Positions 9,214-22,256 are shown, numbered from the stretch's first letter. The stretch: 64,000 nucleotides of DNA from Agarivorans sp. Alg241-V36 (GCF_900537085.1 NZ_UNRE01000001.1:625163-689162), one strand, 5' to 3'. The notes: generated from the sequence alone by a model not told the origin. Numbers and translations are program-made.

Positions 9214-10305
9214 CTATACGTTAAATAAGAAGTGAATCACATCACCATCTTTTACTACGTAGGTTTTACCTTCTTGACGCCATTTACCTGCAACCTTAGC
9301 ACCAGATTCACCCTGGTGTTCGATGTAGTCATCATAGCCAACCACTTCGGCGCGAATATAGCCTTTTTCAAAGTCGGTATGAATTTTACCTGCAGCCTGT
9401 GGGCCAGTAGCGCCAACGGGTACTGTCCAGGCGCGTACTTCTTTTACACCCGCGGTAAAGTAGGTTTGCAAGTCCAGTAGCTCGTAGCCAGCGCGAATCA
9501 CACGGTTTAGACCAGGCTCTTCTAGGCCCATTTCTTCCATAAACTCGGCTTTTTCTTCAGAGTCTAGCTCGGCAATTTCGCCTTCAATTTCGGCACACAC
9601 TGCTACTACCACTGCGTTTTCGCTTTCGGCAATCTCTTTTACTTTATCTAAGTAAGGATTGTTTTCAAAGCCGTCGTCATTAACGTTTGCAATGTACATG
9701 GTAGGCTTAGCGGTTAAGAAGTTCATGTAAGCAATCGCTGCTTTTTCTTCTTTGCTTAGCTCTAAGCTACGCAGCATAAGATCAGCTTCTAGGTGAGCTT
9801 GAACTTTAACTAATATTTCGGCTTCAAACTTAGCGTCTTTGTCGCCACCTTTAGCTTTTTTAGCAACGCGAATCTGGGCTTTTTCACAGGTATCTAAATC
9901 AGATAAAGCCAGCTCGGTATTAATAGTGTCAATGTCGTCGGCCGGGTCAACCTTGCCTGATACATGCACAATGTTGTCGTTTTCGAAACAGCGAACCACA
10001 TGGCCAATCGCATCGGTTTCACGGATGTTAGCCAAGAACTTGTTACCTAAACCTTCGCCTTTAGAGGCGCCGGCAACTAGACCTGCGATATCCACAAATT
10101 CCATAGTGGTTGGAAGAATGCGTTGCGGATTAACAATGGCAGCTAGGGCGTCTAAGCGCTCATCAGGAACCGGTACTACGCCGGTGTTTGGCTCAATAGT
10201 ACAAAATGGAAAGTTAGCAGCTTCGATGCCGGCTTGAGTCAGAGCGTTAAAAAGGGTCGACTTGCCTACGTTTGGCAAACCAACGATGCCACATTTAAAT
10301 CCCAT
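9214..10305 (-). CDS. ychF: Redox-regulated ATPase/GTPase YchF (OLA1 family)
   Basis: A 363-residue Obg-family P-loop NTPase that binds ribosomes and prefers ATP. G1 is GLPNVGKST at residues 8-16, G3 is DIAGLV near residue 72, and the usual NKxD is replaced by NVND, consistent with the family's relaxed nucleotide specificity. The C-terminal TGS domain is present from about residue 278 ([15 protein letters not shown]) to the end. It is 25 bases downstream of pth, as in many gammaproteobacteria, and ends at a clear terminator. Confidence 0.97.
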   Translation of the reverse strand: MGFKCGIVGLPNVGKSTLFNALTQAGIEAANFPFCTIEPNTGVVPVPDERLDALAAIVNPQRILPTTMEFVDIAGLVAGASKGEGLGNKFLANIRETDAIGHVVRCFENDNIVHVSGKVDPADDIDTINTELALSDLDTCEKAQIRVAKKAKGGDKDAKFEAEILVKVQAHLEADLMLRSLELSKEEKAAIAYMNFLTAKPTMYIANVNDDGFENNPYLDKVKEIAESENAVVVAVCAEIEGEIAELDSEEKAEFMEEMGLEEPGLNRVIRAGYELLDLQTYFTAGVKEVRAWTVPVGATGPQAAGKIHTDFEKGYIRAEVVGYDDYIEHQGESGAKVAGKWRQEGKTYVVKDGDVIHFLFNV

Positions 10306-10330
10306 AATAATACCTATTTGTGTAAGGGGC

Positions 10331-10921
10331 TTAGCCCGCTTTATAACTATGTAATCGATTCATTGCTTTGCTTAAACCATCTTTAAGCAATATATCGGTA
10401 CTGCGTACCGCTTCATCAATTGCATCATCAATCAGTAGTTGTTCGCTTTTAGGTGCTTTACCTAGTACGAAACCAGAAACTCGGTCTTTGTGACCGGGAT
10501 GTCCAATACCTATCCGTAAACGATGAAAATCTTTGCTGTTGCCAAATTTACTGATGATATCGCGCAGGCCGTTGTGACCACCATGTCCGCCACCTTTTTT
10601 AAAGCGTGCTACGCCAGGGGGGAGATCAAGTTCGTCGTGAGCAACCATAATTTGCTCAAGCTCTATGCGATAAAATTTAGCCAATGAAGCTACTGACTTG
10701 CCGCTAAGATTCATAAACGTTGTGGGGATTAACAAACGAAGTTCTTGCCCAGCCAATTGAATACGGCCGGTTAATCCGAAGTGTTTGCTATCTGGCTTTA
10801 GTTGGACGTGATGATTGTTGGCTAGTTGAGTGACTAACCATGCGCCAGCATTGTGGCGAGTTGAAGCATATTCGGGGCCTGGATTACCCAGGCCCACGAG
10901 TAAACGAATATCGTTTATCAC
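10331..10921 (-). CDS. pth: Peptidyl-tRNA hydrolase
   Basis: Pth recycles tRNA from peptidyl-tRNAs dropped from ribosomes. The 196-residue protein shows the family motifs GLGNPGPEY, catalytic H23 (TRHNAG), the FMNLSG segment and HDELDLPPG. Translation starts at GTG (10919-10921), which shares one base with the TAG stop of rplY, so it is coupled to L25. The rplY-pth-ychF order is common in gammaproteobacteria. Confidence 0.97.
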   Translation of the reverse strand: MINDIRLLVGLGNPGPEYASTRHNAGAWLVTQLANNHHVQLKPDSKHFGLTGRIQLAGQELRLLIPTTFMNLSGKSVASLAKFYRIELEQIMVAHDELDLPPGVARFKKGGGHGGHNGLRDIISKFGNSKDFHRLRIGIGHPGHKDRVSGFVLGKAPKSEQLLIDDAIDEAVRSTDILLKDGLSKAMNRLHSYKAG

Positions 10922-11550
10922 TATTCTTCAGTAGCTGCTTCTTCTGAATCAGATTCAGGAGCTTCTTCAGACACGGCTTTAGGAGTAGTAATAGATACTA
11001 CAGCTTGGTCGTGGTTTTCGCCTTTCGCTAATTCAACAGAAGTAACGTTAGCAGGTAGAGTGATGTCAGAAATGTGTAGTGAGCTACCTAGTTCTAGGTT
11101 AGCTACGTCCACTTCGATGTACTCAGGTAGATCTTTAGCTAGACAGCTAACTTCGATCTCAGTTGCCAAGTGGTGTACTTTACCGCCATTCTTAACTGCT
11201 TCAGCTGACTCTTCGTTTAGGAAGTGTAGTGGAACTGCTTTGTGGATAGCTTTAGTATTATCAACACGTTGGAAATCGATGTGTTGAACACGTGGCTTGT
11301 ATGCATGACGCTGCATGTCTTTTACTAATACGTCTACTGCTTCACCAGCAACACTTAAAGTAATGATGCTTGAGTAAAACGCTTCAGCTTCTTGAGCTTT
11401 CATCACGTGACGTTGCTCAAGAGTGATTGATACAGGTTGTTGACCAGCACCGTAAACGATAGCAGGAACTTTCTCTTCGTGACGTAGGCGGCGGCTCGCA
11501 CCTTTCCCTAGGTCTGTACGCAGTTCAGCGTCAAGTTTAATGTTAGACAT
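10921..11550 (-). CDS. rplY: 50S ribosomal protein L25, long Ctc/TL5 form
   Basis: A 209-residue 5S rRNA-binding ribosomal protein. Residues 1-92 form the L25 domain, about 100-190 the TL5/Ctc domain, and the tail is highly acidic with runs of Glu and Asp. The length marks the long Ctc form rather than the about 94-residue form of E. coli. It is the first gene of the rplY-pth-ychF operon, and its promoter is at 11669-11697. Confidence 0.95.
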   Translation of the reverse strand: MSNIKLDAELRTDLGKGASRRLRHEEKVPAIVYGAGQQPVSITLEQRHVMKAQEAEAFYSSIITLSVAGEAVDVLVKDMQRHAYKPRVQHIDFQRVDNTKAIHKAVPLHFLNEESAEAVKNGGKVHHLATEIEVSCLAKDLPEYIEVDVANLELGSSLHISDITLPANVTSVELAKGENHDQAVVSITTPKAVSEEAPESDSEEAATEE

Positions 11551-11668
11551 TGTGTTTCTCCAAATAATAAAATGAGGCTAAAGTTTCGCGACCAAACTCT
11601 AACCAGTACCTCGTTGAATTTGCGAAAAAGTGAGTAACACTTGGTCACTTCAATTCAAAAGGCGCGGC

Positions 11669-11697
11669 ATTCTACCATTGACGTTTTTGAAAGCCAA
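11669..11697 (-). promoter_or_regulatory. Sigma-70 promoter upstream of rplY
   Basis: On the minus strand TTGGCT (11692-11697), a 17-base spacer, then TAGAAT (11669-11674) followed by GCCGCGCC. The GC-rich discriminator suits a growth-rate-regulated ribosomal gene. The implied 5' leader is about 110 bases. Confidence 0.65.
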
Positions 11698-11732
11698 TAA
11701 AAAAGCGCGGTAATTCACATTACCGCGCTTTT
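11698..11732 (-). terminator. Terminator after prs
   Basis: The ten-base perfect stem GCGCGGTAAT/ATTACCGCGC with a four-base loop is flanked by A6 and T4. It lies 24 bases after the prs stop codon and also overlaps the rplY -35 region. Confidence 0.9.
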
Positions 11733-11755
11733 GAAAACTGCTTGCTTAATGTTGC

Positions 11756-12697
11756 TTAGAACATTGCAGAGATAGATTCTTCGTTGCTTACGCGACGAAT
11801 GGCTTCTGCTAGCATTGGCGCAAGTGACAATTGACGCACTTTCTCAACGTTACGCATTTCTTCAGTTAGCGGAATAGAGTCAGTGATAATCACTTCATCT
11901 AAGGCTGACTCTGTAATGTTGTTTGCAGCATTACCAGAAAATACTGGGTGAGTCGCGTAAGCAAATACGCGCTTAGCGCCTTTCGCTTTAAGCGCTGCAG
12001 CGGCTTGACACAAAGTGCCACCGGTATCAATCATGTCATCAACCATGATGCAATCACGGCCGTCAACATCACCAATGATGTTCATCACTTGAGCAACGTT
12101 TGCGCGAGGACGACGTTTGTCGATAATCGCTAAGTCGCTGTCGTTGAGCATTTTGGCCACTGCACGAGCACGTACCACACCGCCAATGTCTGGAGACACA
12201 ACTACCGGAGACTCTAGGTTCTTATCTAGCATGTCCTGTAGTAATACCGGGCTACCAAAAGCGTTATCAACAGGTACGTCGAAGAAGCCTTGAATTTGCT
12301 CAGCATGAAGGTCAACAGTTAGTACGCGGTCAACACCTACACTCGATAGGAAATCAGCCACTACTTTAGCGGTAATTGGCACACGCGCACTGCGTGGACG
12401 ACGGTCTTGACGAGCGTAACCAAAGTAAGGGATTACTGCAGTAATACGACCCGCAGAGGCACGACGTAGAGCATCAACAATTACGATTAGCTCCATCACG
12501 TTGTCGTTAGTTGGAGCGCAAGTGGATTGGACAACAAAAATGTCTCCACCACGAACGTTTTCATTGATTTGTACACTAATCTCGCCATCACTGAATCTAC
12601 CTACTGAAATATCACCAAGGGTGGTATAGAGGCGGTCAGCAATACGCTGGGCAAGTTCGGGCGTGGCGTTACCGGCGAAGAGTTTCATGTCTGGCAC
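11756..12697 (-). CDS. prs: Ribose-phosphate pyrophosphokinase
   Basis: Prs makes PRPP from ribose 5-phosphate and ATP for nucleotide, His, Trp and NAD synthesis. The 313-residue protein has the ATP-binding region around [12 protein letters not shown], the metal-binding [12 protein letters not shown], and the PRPP loop [15 protein letters not shown]. It starts at GTG (12695-12697) giving MPDMKLFAG, the same N-terminus and start codon type as in E. coli, with a TGAGG ribosome-binding site. It lies downstream of ispE and ends at a strong terminator. Confidence 0.98.
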   Translation of the reverse strand: MPDMKLFAGNATPELAQRIADRLYTTLGDISVGRFSDGEISVQINENVRGGDIFVVQSTCAPTNDNVMELIVIVDALRRASAGRITAVIPYFGYARQDRRPRSARVPITAKVVADFLSSVGVDRVLTVDLHAEQIQGFFDVPVDNAFGSPVLLQDMLDKNLESPVVVSPDIGGVVRARAVAKMLNDSDLAIIDKRRPRANVAQVMNIIGDVDGRDCIMVDDMIDTGGTLCQAAAALKAKGAKRVFAYATHPVFSGNAANNITESALDEVIITDSIPLTEEMRNVEKVRQLSLAPMLAEAIRRVSNEESISAMF

Positions 12698-12765
12698 GAT
12701 GGAAACCTCAGATTTATCGGGTCAAAAGAGCGTTACGTTTTTTAAGTTTGTAAGAATGAAATTTC

Positions 12766-13644
12766 TTAAAAACCTGCTGTGTTTATGAGTGTTTTTTCGT
12801 TAGCCAACTGCCGATGAAGCGGCGATTGGTTACAGGCTTTACACACAAAACCAGAAATGTTTTTAGGGCGTTTATTCAGCACTGACAAGGCTTCACGCTC
12901 TGTATCGAAGGCGGCAAAAACACATGAACCTGTTCCTGTCATCCTCGACGGCGCGTATTCTAACAACCAGCCCAGAGCTTGTGCAACCTCCGGATAAACT
13001 TTAGCCACAATTTCTTGGCAATCATTTTGCCAATTTTCTACTAATAGTTGCTGCCAGGTTCGCTTGGGCGTGTTTCTTGGCAGTTCTGGGTGGCCAAATA
13101 CACTTTGGGTAGATACGTGTACCTCGGGGTGTAAAACCAGATACCAAGGCTCATCAATTTCTACCGCTTGAACTTGCTCACCCACGCCCTCGGCAAACGC
13201 GCTATGGCCATGAATAAAAATAGGCACATCGGCGCCAAGTTGCAAACCCAGTGAGGCTAATTCTTGCTCGCTTAAATGGCATTGCCATAGGTGATTTAAT
13301 ACCAGCAATGCAGTGGCGGCATTTGATGAGCCCCCGCCAATACCGCCGCCCATGGGTAAGTGTTTATCCAGCTTAATAGCTGCGCCTTGCTGAATTGCAC
13401 AATGCTGCTGCAATAGGCGCGCGGCTTTTACGATTAAATTGTCTTCAGCGGGGAAATCTAATTGGCTATCTAAGCTAATGTTGTTGTCGTTGGTAACAGT
13501 GAAATAAAGCTGGTCACAACAATCAATAAATTGAAATAAGGTTTGTAAGTCGTGGTAACCGTTAGCGCGTTGGCCAGTAATATAAAGAAACAGGTTTAAT
13601 TTGGCGGGAGAGTGCCAAGGGCCGCTAATCGTTTGCTTAGTCAT
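12766..13644 (-). CDS. ispE: 4-diphosphocytidyl-2-C-methyl-D-erythritol kinase
   Basis: IspE phosphorylates CDP-methylerythritol in the MEP isoprenoid pathway. It is a 292-residue GHMP kinase: the N-terminus [11 protein letters not shown] carries the conserved Lys, and the glycine-rich ATP loop [14 protein letters not shown] lies at about residues 96-109. Its ATG overlaps the end of lolB by eight bases, so the two are coupled. The lolB-ispE-prs order is the E. coli one. Confidence 0.97.
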   Translation of the reverse strand: MTKQTISGPWHSPAKLNLFLYITGQRANGYHDLQTLFQFIDCCDQLYFTVTNDNNISLDSQLDFPAEDNLIVKAARLLQQHCAIQQGAAIKLDKHLPMGGGIGGGSSNAATALLVLNHLWQCHLSEQELASLGLQLGADVPIFIHGHSAFAEGVGEQVQAVEIDEPWYLVLHPEVHVSTQSVFGHPELPRNTPKRTWQQLLVENWQNDCQEIVAKVYPEVAQALGWLLEYAPSRMTGTGSCVFAAFDTEREALSVLNKRPKNISGFVCKACNQSPLHRQLANEKTLINTAGF

Positions 13645-14218
13645 TAATTTGCCACTTGTGGATATTTAGTTTTAGAAGGTTATCGGCCGAGCGAAGTGTT
13701 AGCTGGCGGGGCAGGGTATGTTGGTTATATTGCCCATAGTTTAAGTAATCAATCTGCCATTGCTCTGCGGTGGTAAAGCTCGCTAAGCGGTTTTGGGCAT
13801 TTAACTGGTAGTCATTTTGAGTGGGCATGCCCAGCAGCCAAGCCGGCAATTGCTCAACGGGGACTTGCCATCCCGTTAAACGGTATACCAACAACTGTGC
13901 GTCACTGCCTTGGTATTCTTCATCCTTAGTTTTTACCCAGACTTTGCCAGGTTGGTAGTGCAATTCTATGCCTTGCATTCCTAACGGCCCATTAATACGT
14001 AGGATGCTTTTATCATTATTTTGCTGCCAAAATAGGTTGGCAGCTTGTCGTTGCTGATCACTAATAAAGGCAATTTTGCCACTCAGTTGCCAGTTATTTA
14101 ATTGCTGAAGTTGGTTTAAATGCTGGCCCCACTCACTGTTTTGGGTAGTAATGGGAGGCGGTGAAGTACAGGCACTAAGGCTAAGTACAAAAATGAATAG
14201 AGCAGCTAGATGGCGCAC
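13637..14218 (-). CDS. lolB: Outer-membrane lipoprotein insertion protein LolB
   Basis: LolB accepts lipoproteins from LolA and inserts them into the outer membrane. The 193-residue precursor starts with a lipoprotein signal whose lipobox LSAC places the lipidated Cys at residue 17. The rest matches the LolB beta-sandwich, including WQLSGKIAF and the [10 protein letters not shown] stretch. The start is GTG at 14216-14218 with a GGAA upstream. It diverges from hemA across 204 bases. Confidence 0.94.
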   Translation of the reverse strand: MRHLAALFIFVLSLSACTSPPPITTQNSEWGQHLNQLQQLNNWQLSGKIAFISDQQRQAANLFWQQNNDKSILRINGPLGMQGIELHYQPGKVWVKTKDEEYQGSDAQLLVYRLTGWQVPVEQLPAWLLGMPTQNDYQLNAQNRLASFTTAEQWQIDYLNYGQYNQHTLPRQLTLRSADNLLKLNIHKWQIND

Positions 14219-14422
14219 AGCAATTCCGATTGTTTTTTTGCAGTATAAAAGTTCAAGGTAGCGGCTGTAAATTGCTTAAAAGCAAAGATGTGTTGCTTAA
14301 AGCGATCAATTTTAGCTAATCAGGCGTGGCTTAAGGTCTTAGTTTCTTTTATTTGGCCCTATATTCCCGTACAATTTGCTTTTTTACCCCATTAGGAAAA
14401 GGCGCCACAAAGCCCCACTACG

Positions 14423-15673
14423 ATGACTCTGCAAGTCTTAGGAATCAATCACAAATCGGCTCCCGTTGGCCTGCGTGAAAAAGTCGCGTTTAGTCCAGAA
14501 CAGGTTAACCAAGCTTTAAGCCATGCTAGTACTCAGCTTGGTGTGGAGATGGTGATCGTATCTACCTGTAATCGAACCGAGCTTTATTGCAACTTAGGTG
14601 ATGTAAGTTGTGAAGAAGTAGTGCAGTGGTTAATTAACTATAAAGGCTTAAATCAGCAAGAAGTATTGCCTTGCCTTTACCAGTATCAGCAAGTTCAAGC
14701 GGTGGCTCACCTAATGCGGGTGGCCAGTGGTTTAGATTCACTGATATTGGGTGAACCACAAATACTAGGCCAAATTAAACAGGCTTATACCGAATCGAAA
14801 GAAGCTGGCTCTGTGGGCAGTGTGCTCGAACGTTTCTTTCAGCGTGCTTTTTCGGTAGCGAAACAAGTGCGCACCGACACTGACATTGGGGTAAATGCGG
14901 TGTCGGTGGCTTTTGCCGCGGTGAGTTTAGCCAAGCAAATTTTTGATGACTTAGGCCAATCTAAGGTTTTGTTAGTGGGTGCTGGTGAAACTATTGAGCT
15001 GGTTGCCAAACATTTGGTTGACCAAGGCGTTAGTAAGCTTATGGTGGCTAACCGCACGGTGTCGCGGGCTAAAACCTTGGCCGACCGTTTTGGCGCCGAG
15101 GTAATAACACTTAACGAAATACCTAATCACTTAGCTGAATCAGACATTGTGATTAGCTCTACCGCTAGCCCTTTGCCTATTATCGGTAAAGGTATGGTAG
15201 AAACAGCATTAAAAAAACGCCGCTTTCAACCAATGTTTTTGGTGGATATAGCGGTACCAAGAGATATTGAAGAACAAGTAGGTGAGCTGCGCGATGCTTA
15301 CCTTTACACGGTGGATGATTTGCAAGGCATTGTTGAGCAGAATATTGCATCTCGCCGTGAAGCAGCCGAACAAGCTGAGTTTATTGTAGAAACGCAAAGT
15401 GAAGACTTTATGGGCTGGTTGCGCTCGTTAGAGTCGGTTACCACCATTCGAGATTATCGTAGCCATAGCGAACGTGTTCGTGATGCCGCGGTAGAGAAGG
15501 CGCTTGAGTCTTTGGCAAATGGCAAAGATCCCGCCACGGTGATCCGTGAAACCGCGTTTCAGTTAACCAACAAACTTATTCACGCTCCTACTGAAGCCAT
15601 CAATAAAGCAGGCCGCGATGGCCGCCTTGAAGAGCTTGCAGTAATACGAGAGGCCATTGGCCTAAGAAAATAA
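14423..15673 (+). CDS. hemA: Glutamyl-tRNA reductase
   Basis: HemA reduces glutamyl-tRNA to glutamate-1-semialdehyde, the first committed step of tetrapyrrole synthesis. The 416-residue protein has catalytic C49 in STCNRTELY, the [17 protein letters not shown] signature near residues 100-117, an NADPH-binding domain with [11 protein letters not shown], and the C-terminal dimerisation helices. It heads the hemA-prfA-prmC-sirB1-kdsA run, the E. coli order. Confidence 0.98.
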   Translation: MTLQVLGINHKSAPVGLREKVAFSPEQVNQALSHASTQLGVEMVIVSTCNRTELYCNLGDVSCEEVVQWLINYKGLNQQEVLPCLYQYQQVQAVAHLMRVASGLDSLILGEPQILGQIKQAYTESKEAGSVGSVLERFFQRAFSVAKQVRTDTDIGVNAVSVAFAAVSLAKQIFDDLGQSKVLLVGAGETIELVAKHLVDQGVSKLMVANRTVSRAKTLADRFGAEVITLNEIPNHLAESDIVISSTASPLPIIGKGMVETALKKRRFQPMFLVDIAVPRDIEEQVGELRDAYLYTVDDLQGIVEQNIASRREAAEQAEFIVETQSEDFMGWLRSLESVTTIRDYRSHSERVRDAAVEKALESLANGKDPATVIRETAFQLTNKLIHAPTEAINKAGRDGRLEELAVIREAIGLRK

Positions 15674-15740
15674 CCCGATTGAGGTCGATGCTTCGTTGCT
15701 AGCAATAGCCAACGAAGTATTGTGTTTAAAGAGAGAAAGC

Positions 15741-16832
15741 ATGAAAGCGTCAATTTTATCCAAACTTGAAACCTTGCAAGAGCGTTATCAAGAAGTTCAA
15801 GTATTGCTTGGTGAGCCAGATATTATTTCTGACCAAGACAAGTTTCGCGGATTAACTAAGGAATACTCTCAGCTAGAGGAAGTGGTTAACTGTTTTACAG
15901 CCTACCAACAGGCGCAAGAGAACATCGACTCAGCAAAAGAAATGCTGCAAGACGACGATCCTGAAATGCGCGAAATGGCTGAGATGGAAATTGATGAAGC
16001 CAAGCAAAGCATCGAAACGCTCTCAGAAGAATTACAGTTGCTGTTATTACCTCGTGACCCGAATGATTCACGCAGTGTATTTTTAGAAATTCGCGCGGGT
16101 GCAGGTGGTGACGAAGCCGCTATTTTTGCTGGTAACCTATTTAGAATGTATAGCAAGTTCTCAGAAAGCCAAGGCTGGCGCATGACCATTATGTCGTGCA
16201 ACGAGAGTGAGCAAGGCGGTTACAAAGAGCTGATTGCCAAAATTGATGGCGAAGATGTATACCGTTTGATGAAGTTTGAGTCAGGTGGTCACCGCGTGCA
16301 GCGTGTACCAGAAACTGAGTCGCAAGGGCGCATTCATACCTCGGCTTGTACCGTGGTTATCATGCCGGAAATTCCAGAAGCTGAGCAAATTGAAATTAAC
16401 CCAGGTGATTTACGAGTTGATACTTTCCGCGCCTCTGGTGCCGGTGGTCAGCACGTAAACAAAACCGATTCAGCGATTCGTATTACTCACATTCCAAGTG
16501 GTGTGGTGGTGGAATGTCAGGAAGAGCGTTCTCAGCATAAAAACCGTGCTAAAGCGATGTCGGTATTGTCATCTCGTTTACAAGCAGCAGAAGATGAGAA
16601 ACGCCGCGCCGAAGAAACCGGTATGCGCCGTGAACTAGTAGCCAGTGGTGACCGTAGTGAGCGTATTCGTACCTACAACTACCCACAAGGGCGAGTGAGC
16701 GACCATCGTATCAACCTAACGTTGTATCGTTTGAACGAGATACTTGAGGGCGAATTATTAGCCTTGCTTGACCCAATCTTACAAGAGTTCCAAGCCGACC
16801 AATTAGCTGCGTTAGCTGAAGGTGAAGGCTAA
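15741..16832 (+). CDS. prfA: Peptide chain release factor 1
   Basis: RF1 terminates translation at UAG and UAA. I start it at the ATG at 15741 ([13 protein letters not shown]), which follows a GAGAGAAAG site; the open frame continues 15 codons upstream to a TTG, but that extension is not part of the family. The protein is then 363 residues. The GGQ motif (GAGGQHVNK) and the PxT codon-reading motif, here PET in [13 protein letters not shown], are both present. prmC, which methylates this GGQ glutamine, starts inside its 3' end. Confidence 0.98.
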   Translation: MKASILSKLETLQERYQEVQVLLGEPDIISDQDKFRGLTKEYSQLEEVVNCFTAYQQAQENIDSAKEMLQDDDPEMREMAEMEIDEAKQSIETLSEELQLLLLPRDPNDSRSVFLEIRAGAGGDEAAIFAGNLFRMYSKFSESQGWRMTIMSCNESEQGGYKELIAKIDGEDVYRLMKFESGGHRVQRVPETESQGRIHTSACTVVIMPEIPEAEQIEINPGDLRVDTFRASGAGGQHVNKTDSAIRITHIPSGVVVECQEERSQHKNRAKAMSVLSSRLQAAEDEKRRAEETGMRRELVASGDRSERIRTYNYPQGRVSDHRINLTLYRLNEILEGELLALLDPILQEFQADQLAALAEGEG

Positions 16833-17673
16833 GTTGCCGTCAATTGTTGAGGCTCAAAACTGGGCCAAGCAGCAACTTGCAGGAGGCGAATCACCAAAGG
16901 TTGATGCCAAGGTGATTTTGCAACATCTATTGCAATGCAACCAAACGTATTTGCTTACTTGGCCTGAAAAGACCTTAAGCGACGAGCAATGGTCACGTTA
17001 TCAAGAGCTTATCGCTAAACGCGTAGCGGGTGAGCCGGTGGCTTATATTGTCGGCGAGCGCGAGTTTTGGTCCTTATCTCTAAAAGTATCACCAGCAACT
17101 TTGATCCCGCGCCCAGATACTGAAGTTTTAGTTGAGCAAGCACTAAAGAAAGTGCTTAACCAGGCCGATACCCATATAGTTGACCTAGGAACTGGCACCG
17201 GCGCTATTGCGCTGGCCTTGGCAAGTGAGCTGCCCAAGGCAAAAGTGTTTGCCAGTGATTTACGTGAAGACGCTGTTAATTTGGCTCAACAGAATGCGCA
17301 TAATCTCAACTTGTCTCAGGTACAGGTTAAGCAAGGGTCTTGGTTCGAACCATTTGCAGAGCAACAGTTTGATTTGGTGGTAAGTAATCCACCCTATATT
17401 GACCCAGAAGATCCGCACTTGTCACAAGGCGATGTGCGTTTTGAACCCAGCTCAGCATTAACTGCTGAGCAACAGGGCTTAGCCGATATCGAACATATTG
17501 TGAGTTGTGCGCCAAGCTATTTAAAAGCCGGTGGCTGGTTATTGTTAGAGCACGGCTTTGACCAAAGAGAAGCCGTTCAAGGGCTACTGATTGCCAATGG
17601 TTTTGCAGAGGTATTTACCGAGCTAGATTATGGCGGTATGGACCGGGTAACAGGCGGTCGTATAAAAGAATAA
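16822..17673 (+). CDS. prmC: Release factor glutamine N5-methyltransferase
   Basis: PrmC methylates the glutamine of the GGQ motif in RF1 and RF2 using SAM. The 283-residue class I methyltransferase has the SAM-binding [15 protein letters not shown] and the catalytic NPPY at about residues 189-192. Translation starts at GTG (16822-16824), overlapping the last 11 bases of prfA, so enzyme and substrate are translationally coupled. Confidence 0.97.
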   Translation: MKAKLPSIVEAQNWAKQQLAGGESPKVDAKVILQHLLQCNQTYLLTWPEKTLSDEQWSRYQELIAKRVAGEPVAYIVGEREFWSLSLKVSPATLIPRPDTEVLVEQALKKVLNQADTHIVDLGTGTGAIALALASELPKAKVFASDLREDAVNLAQQNAHNLNLSQVQVKQGSWFEPFAEQQFDLVVSNPPYIDPEDPHLSQGDVRFEPSSALTAEQQGLADIEHIVSCAPSYLKAGGWLLLEHGFDQREAVQGLLIANGFAEVFTELDYGGMDRVTGGRIKE

Positions 17674-17726
17674 ATCAATGCACGTGGGTGTATTGTTAGT
17701 ACAAGATTGTAAAGGATAAAGCTTGA

Positions 17727-19359
<1,633 letters not shown>

Positions 19360-19482
19360 GAAATTTATCGATAATGCCAAGTTTAGGTTTCCCTAAGCTT
19401 GCACTCTTGTTAGGGTAAATAACAACAATGGGTCGCAGTTATCGTTAACTTCAGCCCTAGCTAGATGAAAAATGGAAGTGAT

Positions 19483-20352
19483 ATGTTAATAAAAGCCTTG
19501 CGCACAGGGTGCATGTTAGTAACGTTTGGTTACCTTAGCGCTTGTGCTAGCACTTCAAGTCAAGCACCGCAAACAGTGGTGTTGGCTAAACCTCTGCAAG
19601 TTAATTATCAATCGGAAGTTGCATTAGCGCGTCTTGGGCAAATGCTTAACTCGGGTGAGTATAACCAAGAGCAAATGGCACAACTGTATTACGAACGCGG
19701 CATTGTGTTTGATAGAGTTGGCTTGCGTGCTTTGGCCCGTTTTGACTTTAATCGTGCTATTCAGTTAAAGCCTGACTTTGTTGAAGCCTACAACTTCTTA
19801 GGCGTGTATTTCACCTTAGCCGAAGAGTTCGATAGCGCTTTTGAAGCTTTTGATTCAGCGGTTGAACTTGCCCCCGATTACAGCTTTGCTTACTTCTACC
19901 GTGGTATAGCGCTTAATTACGCCAATAAGCCACAGCTTGCGGTTGCCGATGTTGAGCACTATGCAGACCAAGCACCTAACGATCCTTACCGAGTATTGTG
20001 GCGCTACCTTATTCAGCTAGAAGCGGGCGAGCCTGAAGCTCAGAATGAGTTGGTTGAAGCCTTGAAAGACTACCGCAATGAAGATTGGGGTTGGCAAATC
20101 GTGCGTTTATACGCGGGTGAGATTGATCAGCAAACCTTCCTAGGTACCACTATGGATGTGCAAGGTGACAATCGCGCTTTGGCCGAGCGATTATGTGAAG
20201 CTTATTTCTATATGGCGAAATTAGCGCAACGTGCTGGAGACCCACAATTGGCCAGCAGTTACTTTAAGCTTTCTTTGGCTAACAACGTATACGACTTTGT
20301 TGAACATCGCTTAGCCTTGTTTGAACTAAATCGTTACGAGAGCCAAATTTAA
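19483..20352 (+). CDS. nlpI: Lipoprotein NlpI (TPR adaptor)
   Basis: NlpI is an outer-membrane TPR lipoprotein that scaffolds peptidoglycan endopeptidases and the Prc protease. I start at the ATG at 19483, which follows GGAAG and gives a standard lipoprotein signal with lipobox LSAC and lipidated C21; the frame has an ATG six codons earlier at 19465. The 289-residue protein has several TPRs from about residue 60, including ARFDFNRAIQLKPDFVEAYNFLG. It lies downstream of kdsA here, whereas in E. coli it is next to pnp. Convergent with ubiV. Confidence 0.9.
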   Translation: MLIKALRTGCMLVTFGYLSACASTSSQAPQTVVLAKPLQVNYQSEVALARLGQMLNSGEYNQEQMAQLYYERGIVFDRVGLRALARFDFNRAIQLKPDFVEAYNFLGVYFTLAEEFDSAFEAFDSAVELAPDYSFAYFYRGIALNYANKPQLAVADVEHYADQAPNDPYRVLWRYLIQLEAGEPEAQNELVEALKDYRNEDWGWQIVRLYAGEIDQQTFLGTTMDVQGDNRALAERLCEAYFYMAKLAQRAGDPQLASSYFKLSLANNVYDFVEHRLALFELNRYESQI

Positions 20353-20361
20353 CTGGCTCTC
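20338..20361. terminator. Inverted repeat between convergent nlpI and ubiV
   Basis: The eight-base perfect stem GAGAGCCA/TGGCTCTC with an eight-base loop spans the nlpI stop codon. There is no strong T tract, so it may be a weak bidirectional terminator or an mRNA-stabilising hairpin. Confidence 0.4.
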
Positions 20362-20371
20362 GCTTCGCGTA

Positions 20372-21244
20372 TTAATCTTGCTGGCGAATGCCAGCAATTT
20401 GATGCCAATACCCGTTAACACTGTCGGGCGTTGGAAAATGCTCGCCAGTGTTACTTCTTAAGCGAAATGCCTCTAAGTGTTCAATACTTTCCTCGCCTAG
20501 CGGACTAATCCTTACAATATCTACCAGCCCTTTCATGCTTTGTTGATCGTTTATTAAGTCGTAGCACTCACCAGAAAGCGTTTGAATACCGTTTAGTACA
20601 AACAGTGGTTGGCCTTCTTGGCTATTAACTACGCGGCCTGTTGGGTAGTTAATACAGCAGGTTTCACAGTTGTCCTTACTCTTACCTTCAGACTGTGCGG
20701 TAAAACAGCGAGCAGAGTAGGCTAGTGGTAGATGGCCATAAGCAAATACTTCTATTTCAAAGCGCTCTCTTATGCCCATTTCTGTGCATTCGTTACTCAG
20801 CTTTTGCAACCAATCACGAGACAGCTCTACGGGCATTACCCAGCGCTGCATGCCCTGGTCCAATAGTACCTTGAGGGCATAAGCGTTATAGATGTTAATA
20901 GCTGGGCCACATACAAAAGGTAGCTTAGCTTTATGGGCTTCTTCCACTGCACCAAAATCGTTGGCTTCTATACAAAAATCACCATTGTCGATGAGTTTCT
21001 TTAAGTTACGGATCTCTGACGGTGCCTCTAGCAGAGCTATAGTAGAAATAACAACTTGCTTGCCAGCTTGAGAAAGCTGTTTGGCCATGTCTATCCAGTC
21101 TTGCGCTTTCATGTTTCTGCGCTTGCTGCATACCGTTTCACCTAGATAGACAATGTCGGCACTGCTTGCTTTGGCTAAGTGATAAAACTCTTCAATTTTT
21201 TGGTTTGGCCAATAGTATAAGATTGGCCCAAGTGAGTACTTCAT
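20372..21244 (-). CDS. ubiV: UbiV, oxygen-independent ubiquinone hydroxylation (U32 family)
   Basis: UbiV and UbiU form a heterodimer that carries out the ring hydroxylations of ubiquinone synthesis without O2. The 290-residue U32-peptidase-like protein has C39 (GETVCSKRR) and the later cluster ARCFTAQSEGKSKDNCETCC, which agree with the four 4Fe-4S ligands known for UbiV. It lies 13 bases downstream of ubiU. The gene pair yhbU-yhbV, divergent from a SCP2-domain gene, is the arrangement known from E. coli. Confidence 0.95.
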   Translation of the reverse strand: MKYSLGPILYYWPNQKIEEFYHLAKASSADIVYLGETVCSKRRNMKAQDWIDMAKQLSQAGKQVVISTIALLEAPSEIRNLKKLIDNGDFCIEANDFGAVEEAHKAKLPFVCGPAINIYNAYALKVLLDQGMQRWVMPVELSRDWLQKLSNECTEMGIRERFEIEVFAYGHLPLAYSARCFTAQSEGKSKDNCETCCINYPTGRVVNSQEGQPLFVLNGIQTLSGECYDLINDQQSMKGLVDIVRISPLGEESIEHLEAFRLRSNTGEHFPTPDSVNGYWHQIAGIRQQD

Positions 21245-21257
21245 AATCTACCTATAG

Positions 21258-22256
21258 TTATTGCCAAGCTTTTTGATAAGCACCCAATGTAGTTTGGCTG
21301 CCTTCTGATAATTTAGCGAGTTGGCTCATCCATTGTTGTTTGGCAGCGTACTGCTCGGGTTGCGCCTGATAGCTATCAATGGCTTCGCGCCATACCTGAG
21401 TAACCTGCGCCACATAGGCTGGACTGCGTTGACGGCCTTCGATTTTTACTGCAGAAATATTGGCTGCAAATAGCTCTGGCAATAACTCTATAGTGTTTAA
21501 GCTGGTAGGTTCTTCAAGCGCATGATAGCGCTCGCCATCTACCTCAAACCGTCCCTTACATAGGGTGGGGTAACCGGCGGTTTCATTAGGGCCGTAACGA
21601 TCAATCAGAATGTCATTTAAGCGCGACTCTAAGCCTTGTTCGGTTTCTTGCCAGCGGACAAACGAGGCGGGAGAGCAGGCGCCAACAGTATTGGGCGACT
21701 CACCGGTAAGGTAAGATGATAAGTAGCAGCGGCCCTCGGCCATTACACACAAGCTACCAAAGGCAAATACTTCTAACTCCATGTCTGGGCAAGCGCGTGA
21801 TAACTGTTTTACCTGATGAATAGACAGCACCCGTGGCAATACCACACGCTTAACATTGAAGTTACGGTGATAAAACTCGATAGCAGAAGCATTGGTCGCA
21901 GAGGCCTGAACCGATAAGTGTACCGTTAAATCTGGATAAGTATTCTTGGCGTATTCTAACAAGGCGATGTCGGCCAAAATCACCACATCGGCACCAATTT
22001 CTACTGCTCTATCAATGGCTGAATACCACAATTGGTGTTGCTCTGGATGAGCAAAAGTATTAATTGCAATGTGCAGTTGGCGCTGGTGCTTCTTTAAGTA
22101 ATCTACTGCTTTATCGAGCTTTTTTCCGTCAAAGTTTAAGCCAGCAAAGTGACGGGCATTAGTGGCATCTTTAAAACCAATATAGATAGCGTCGGCACCA
22201 TGATCTACCGCCGCTTTAACTGCGGGCAAAGAGCCTGCAGGGCAAAGTAATTCCAT
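21258..22256 (-). CDS. ubiU: UbiU, oxygen-independent ubiquinone hydroxylation (U32 family)
   Basis: The 332-residue partner of UbiV. The U32 core is clear: MELLCPAGSLPAVKAAVDHGADAIYIGF at the N-terminus, split here by position as the barrel's first strand-helix unit, and the cysteine-bearing segment FGSLCVMAEGRCYLSSYLTG followed by VGACS, matching the Fe-S ligand pattern of the family. The ATG is at 22254-22256. ubiT is divergent, 128 bases away. Confidence 0.95.
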   Translation of the reverse strand: MELLCPAGSLPAVKAAVDHGADAIYIGFKDATNARHFAGLNFDGKKLDKAVDYLKKHQRQLHIAINTFAHPEQHQLWYSAIDRAVEIGADVVILADIALLEYAKNTYPDLTVHLSVQASATNASAIEFYHRNFNVKRVVLPRVLSIHQVKQLSRACPDMELEVFAFGSLCVMAEGRCYLSSYLTGESPNTVGACSPASFVRWQETEQGLESRLNDILIDRYGPNETAGYPTLCKGRFEVDGERYHALEEPTSLNTIELLPELFAANISAVKIEGRQRSPAYVAQVTQVWREAIDSYQAQPEQYAAKQQWMSQLAKLSEGSQTTLGAYQKAWQ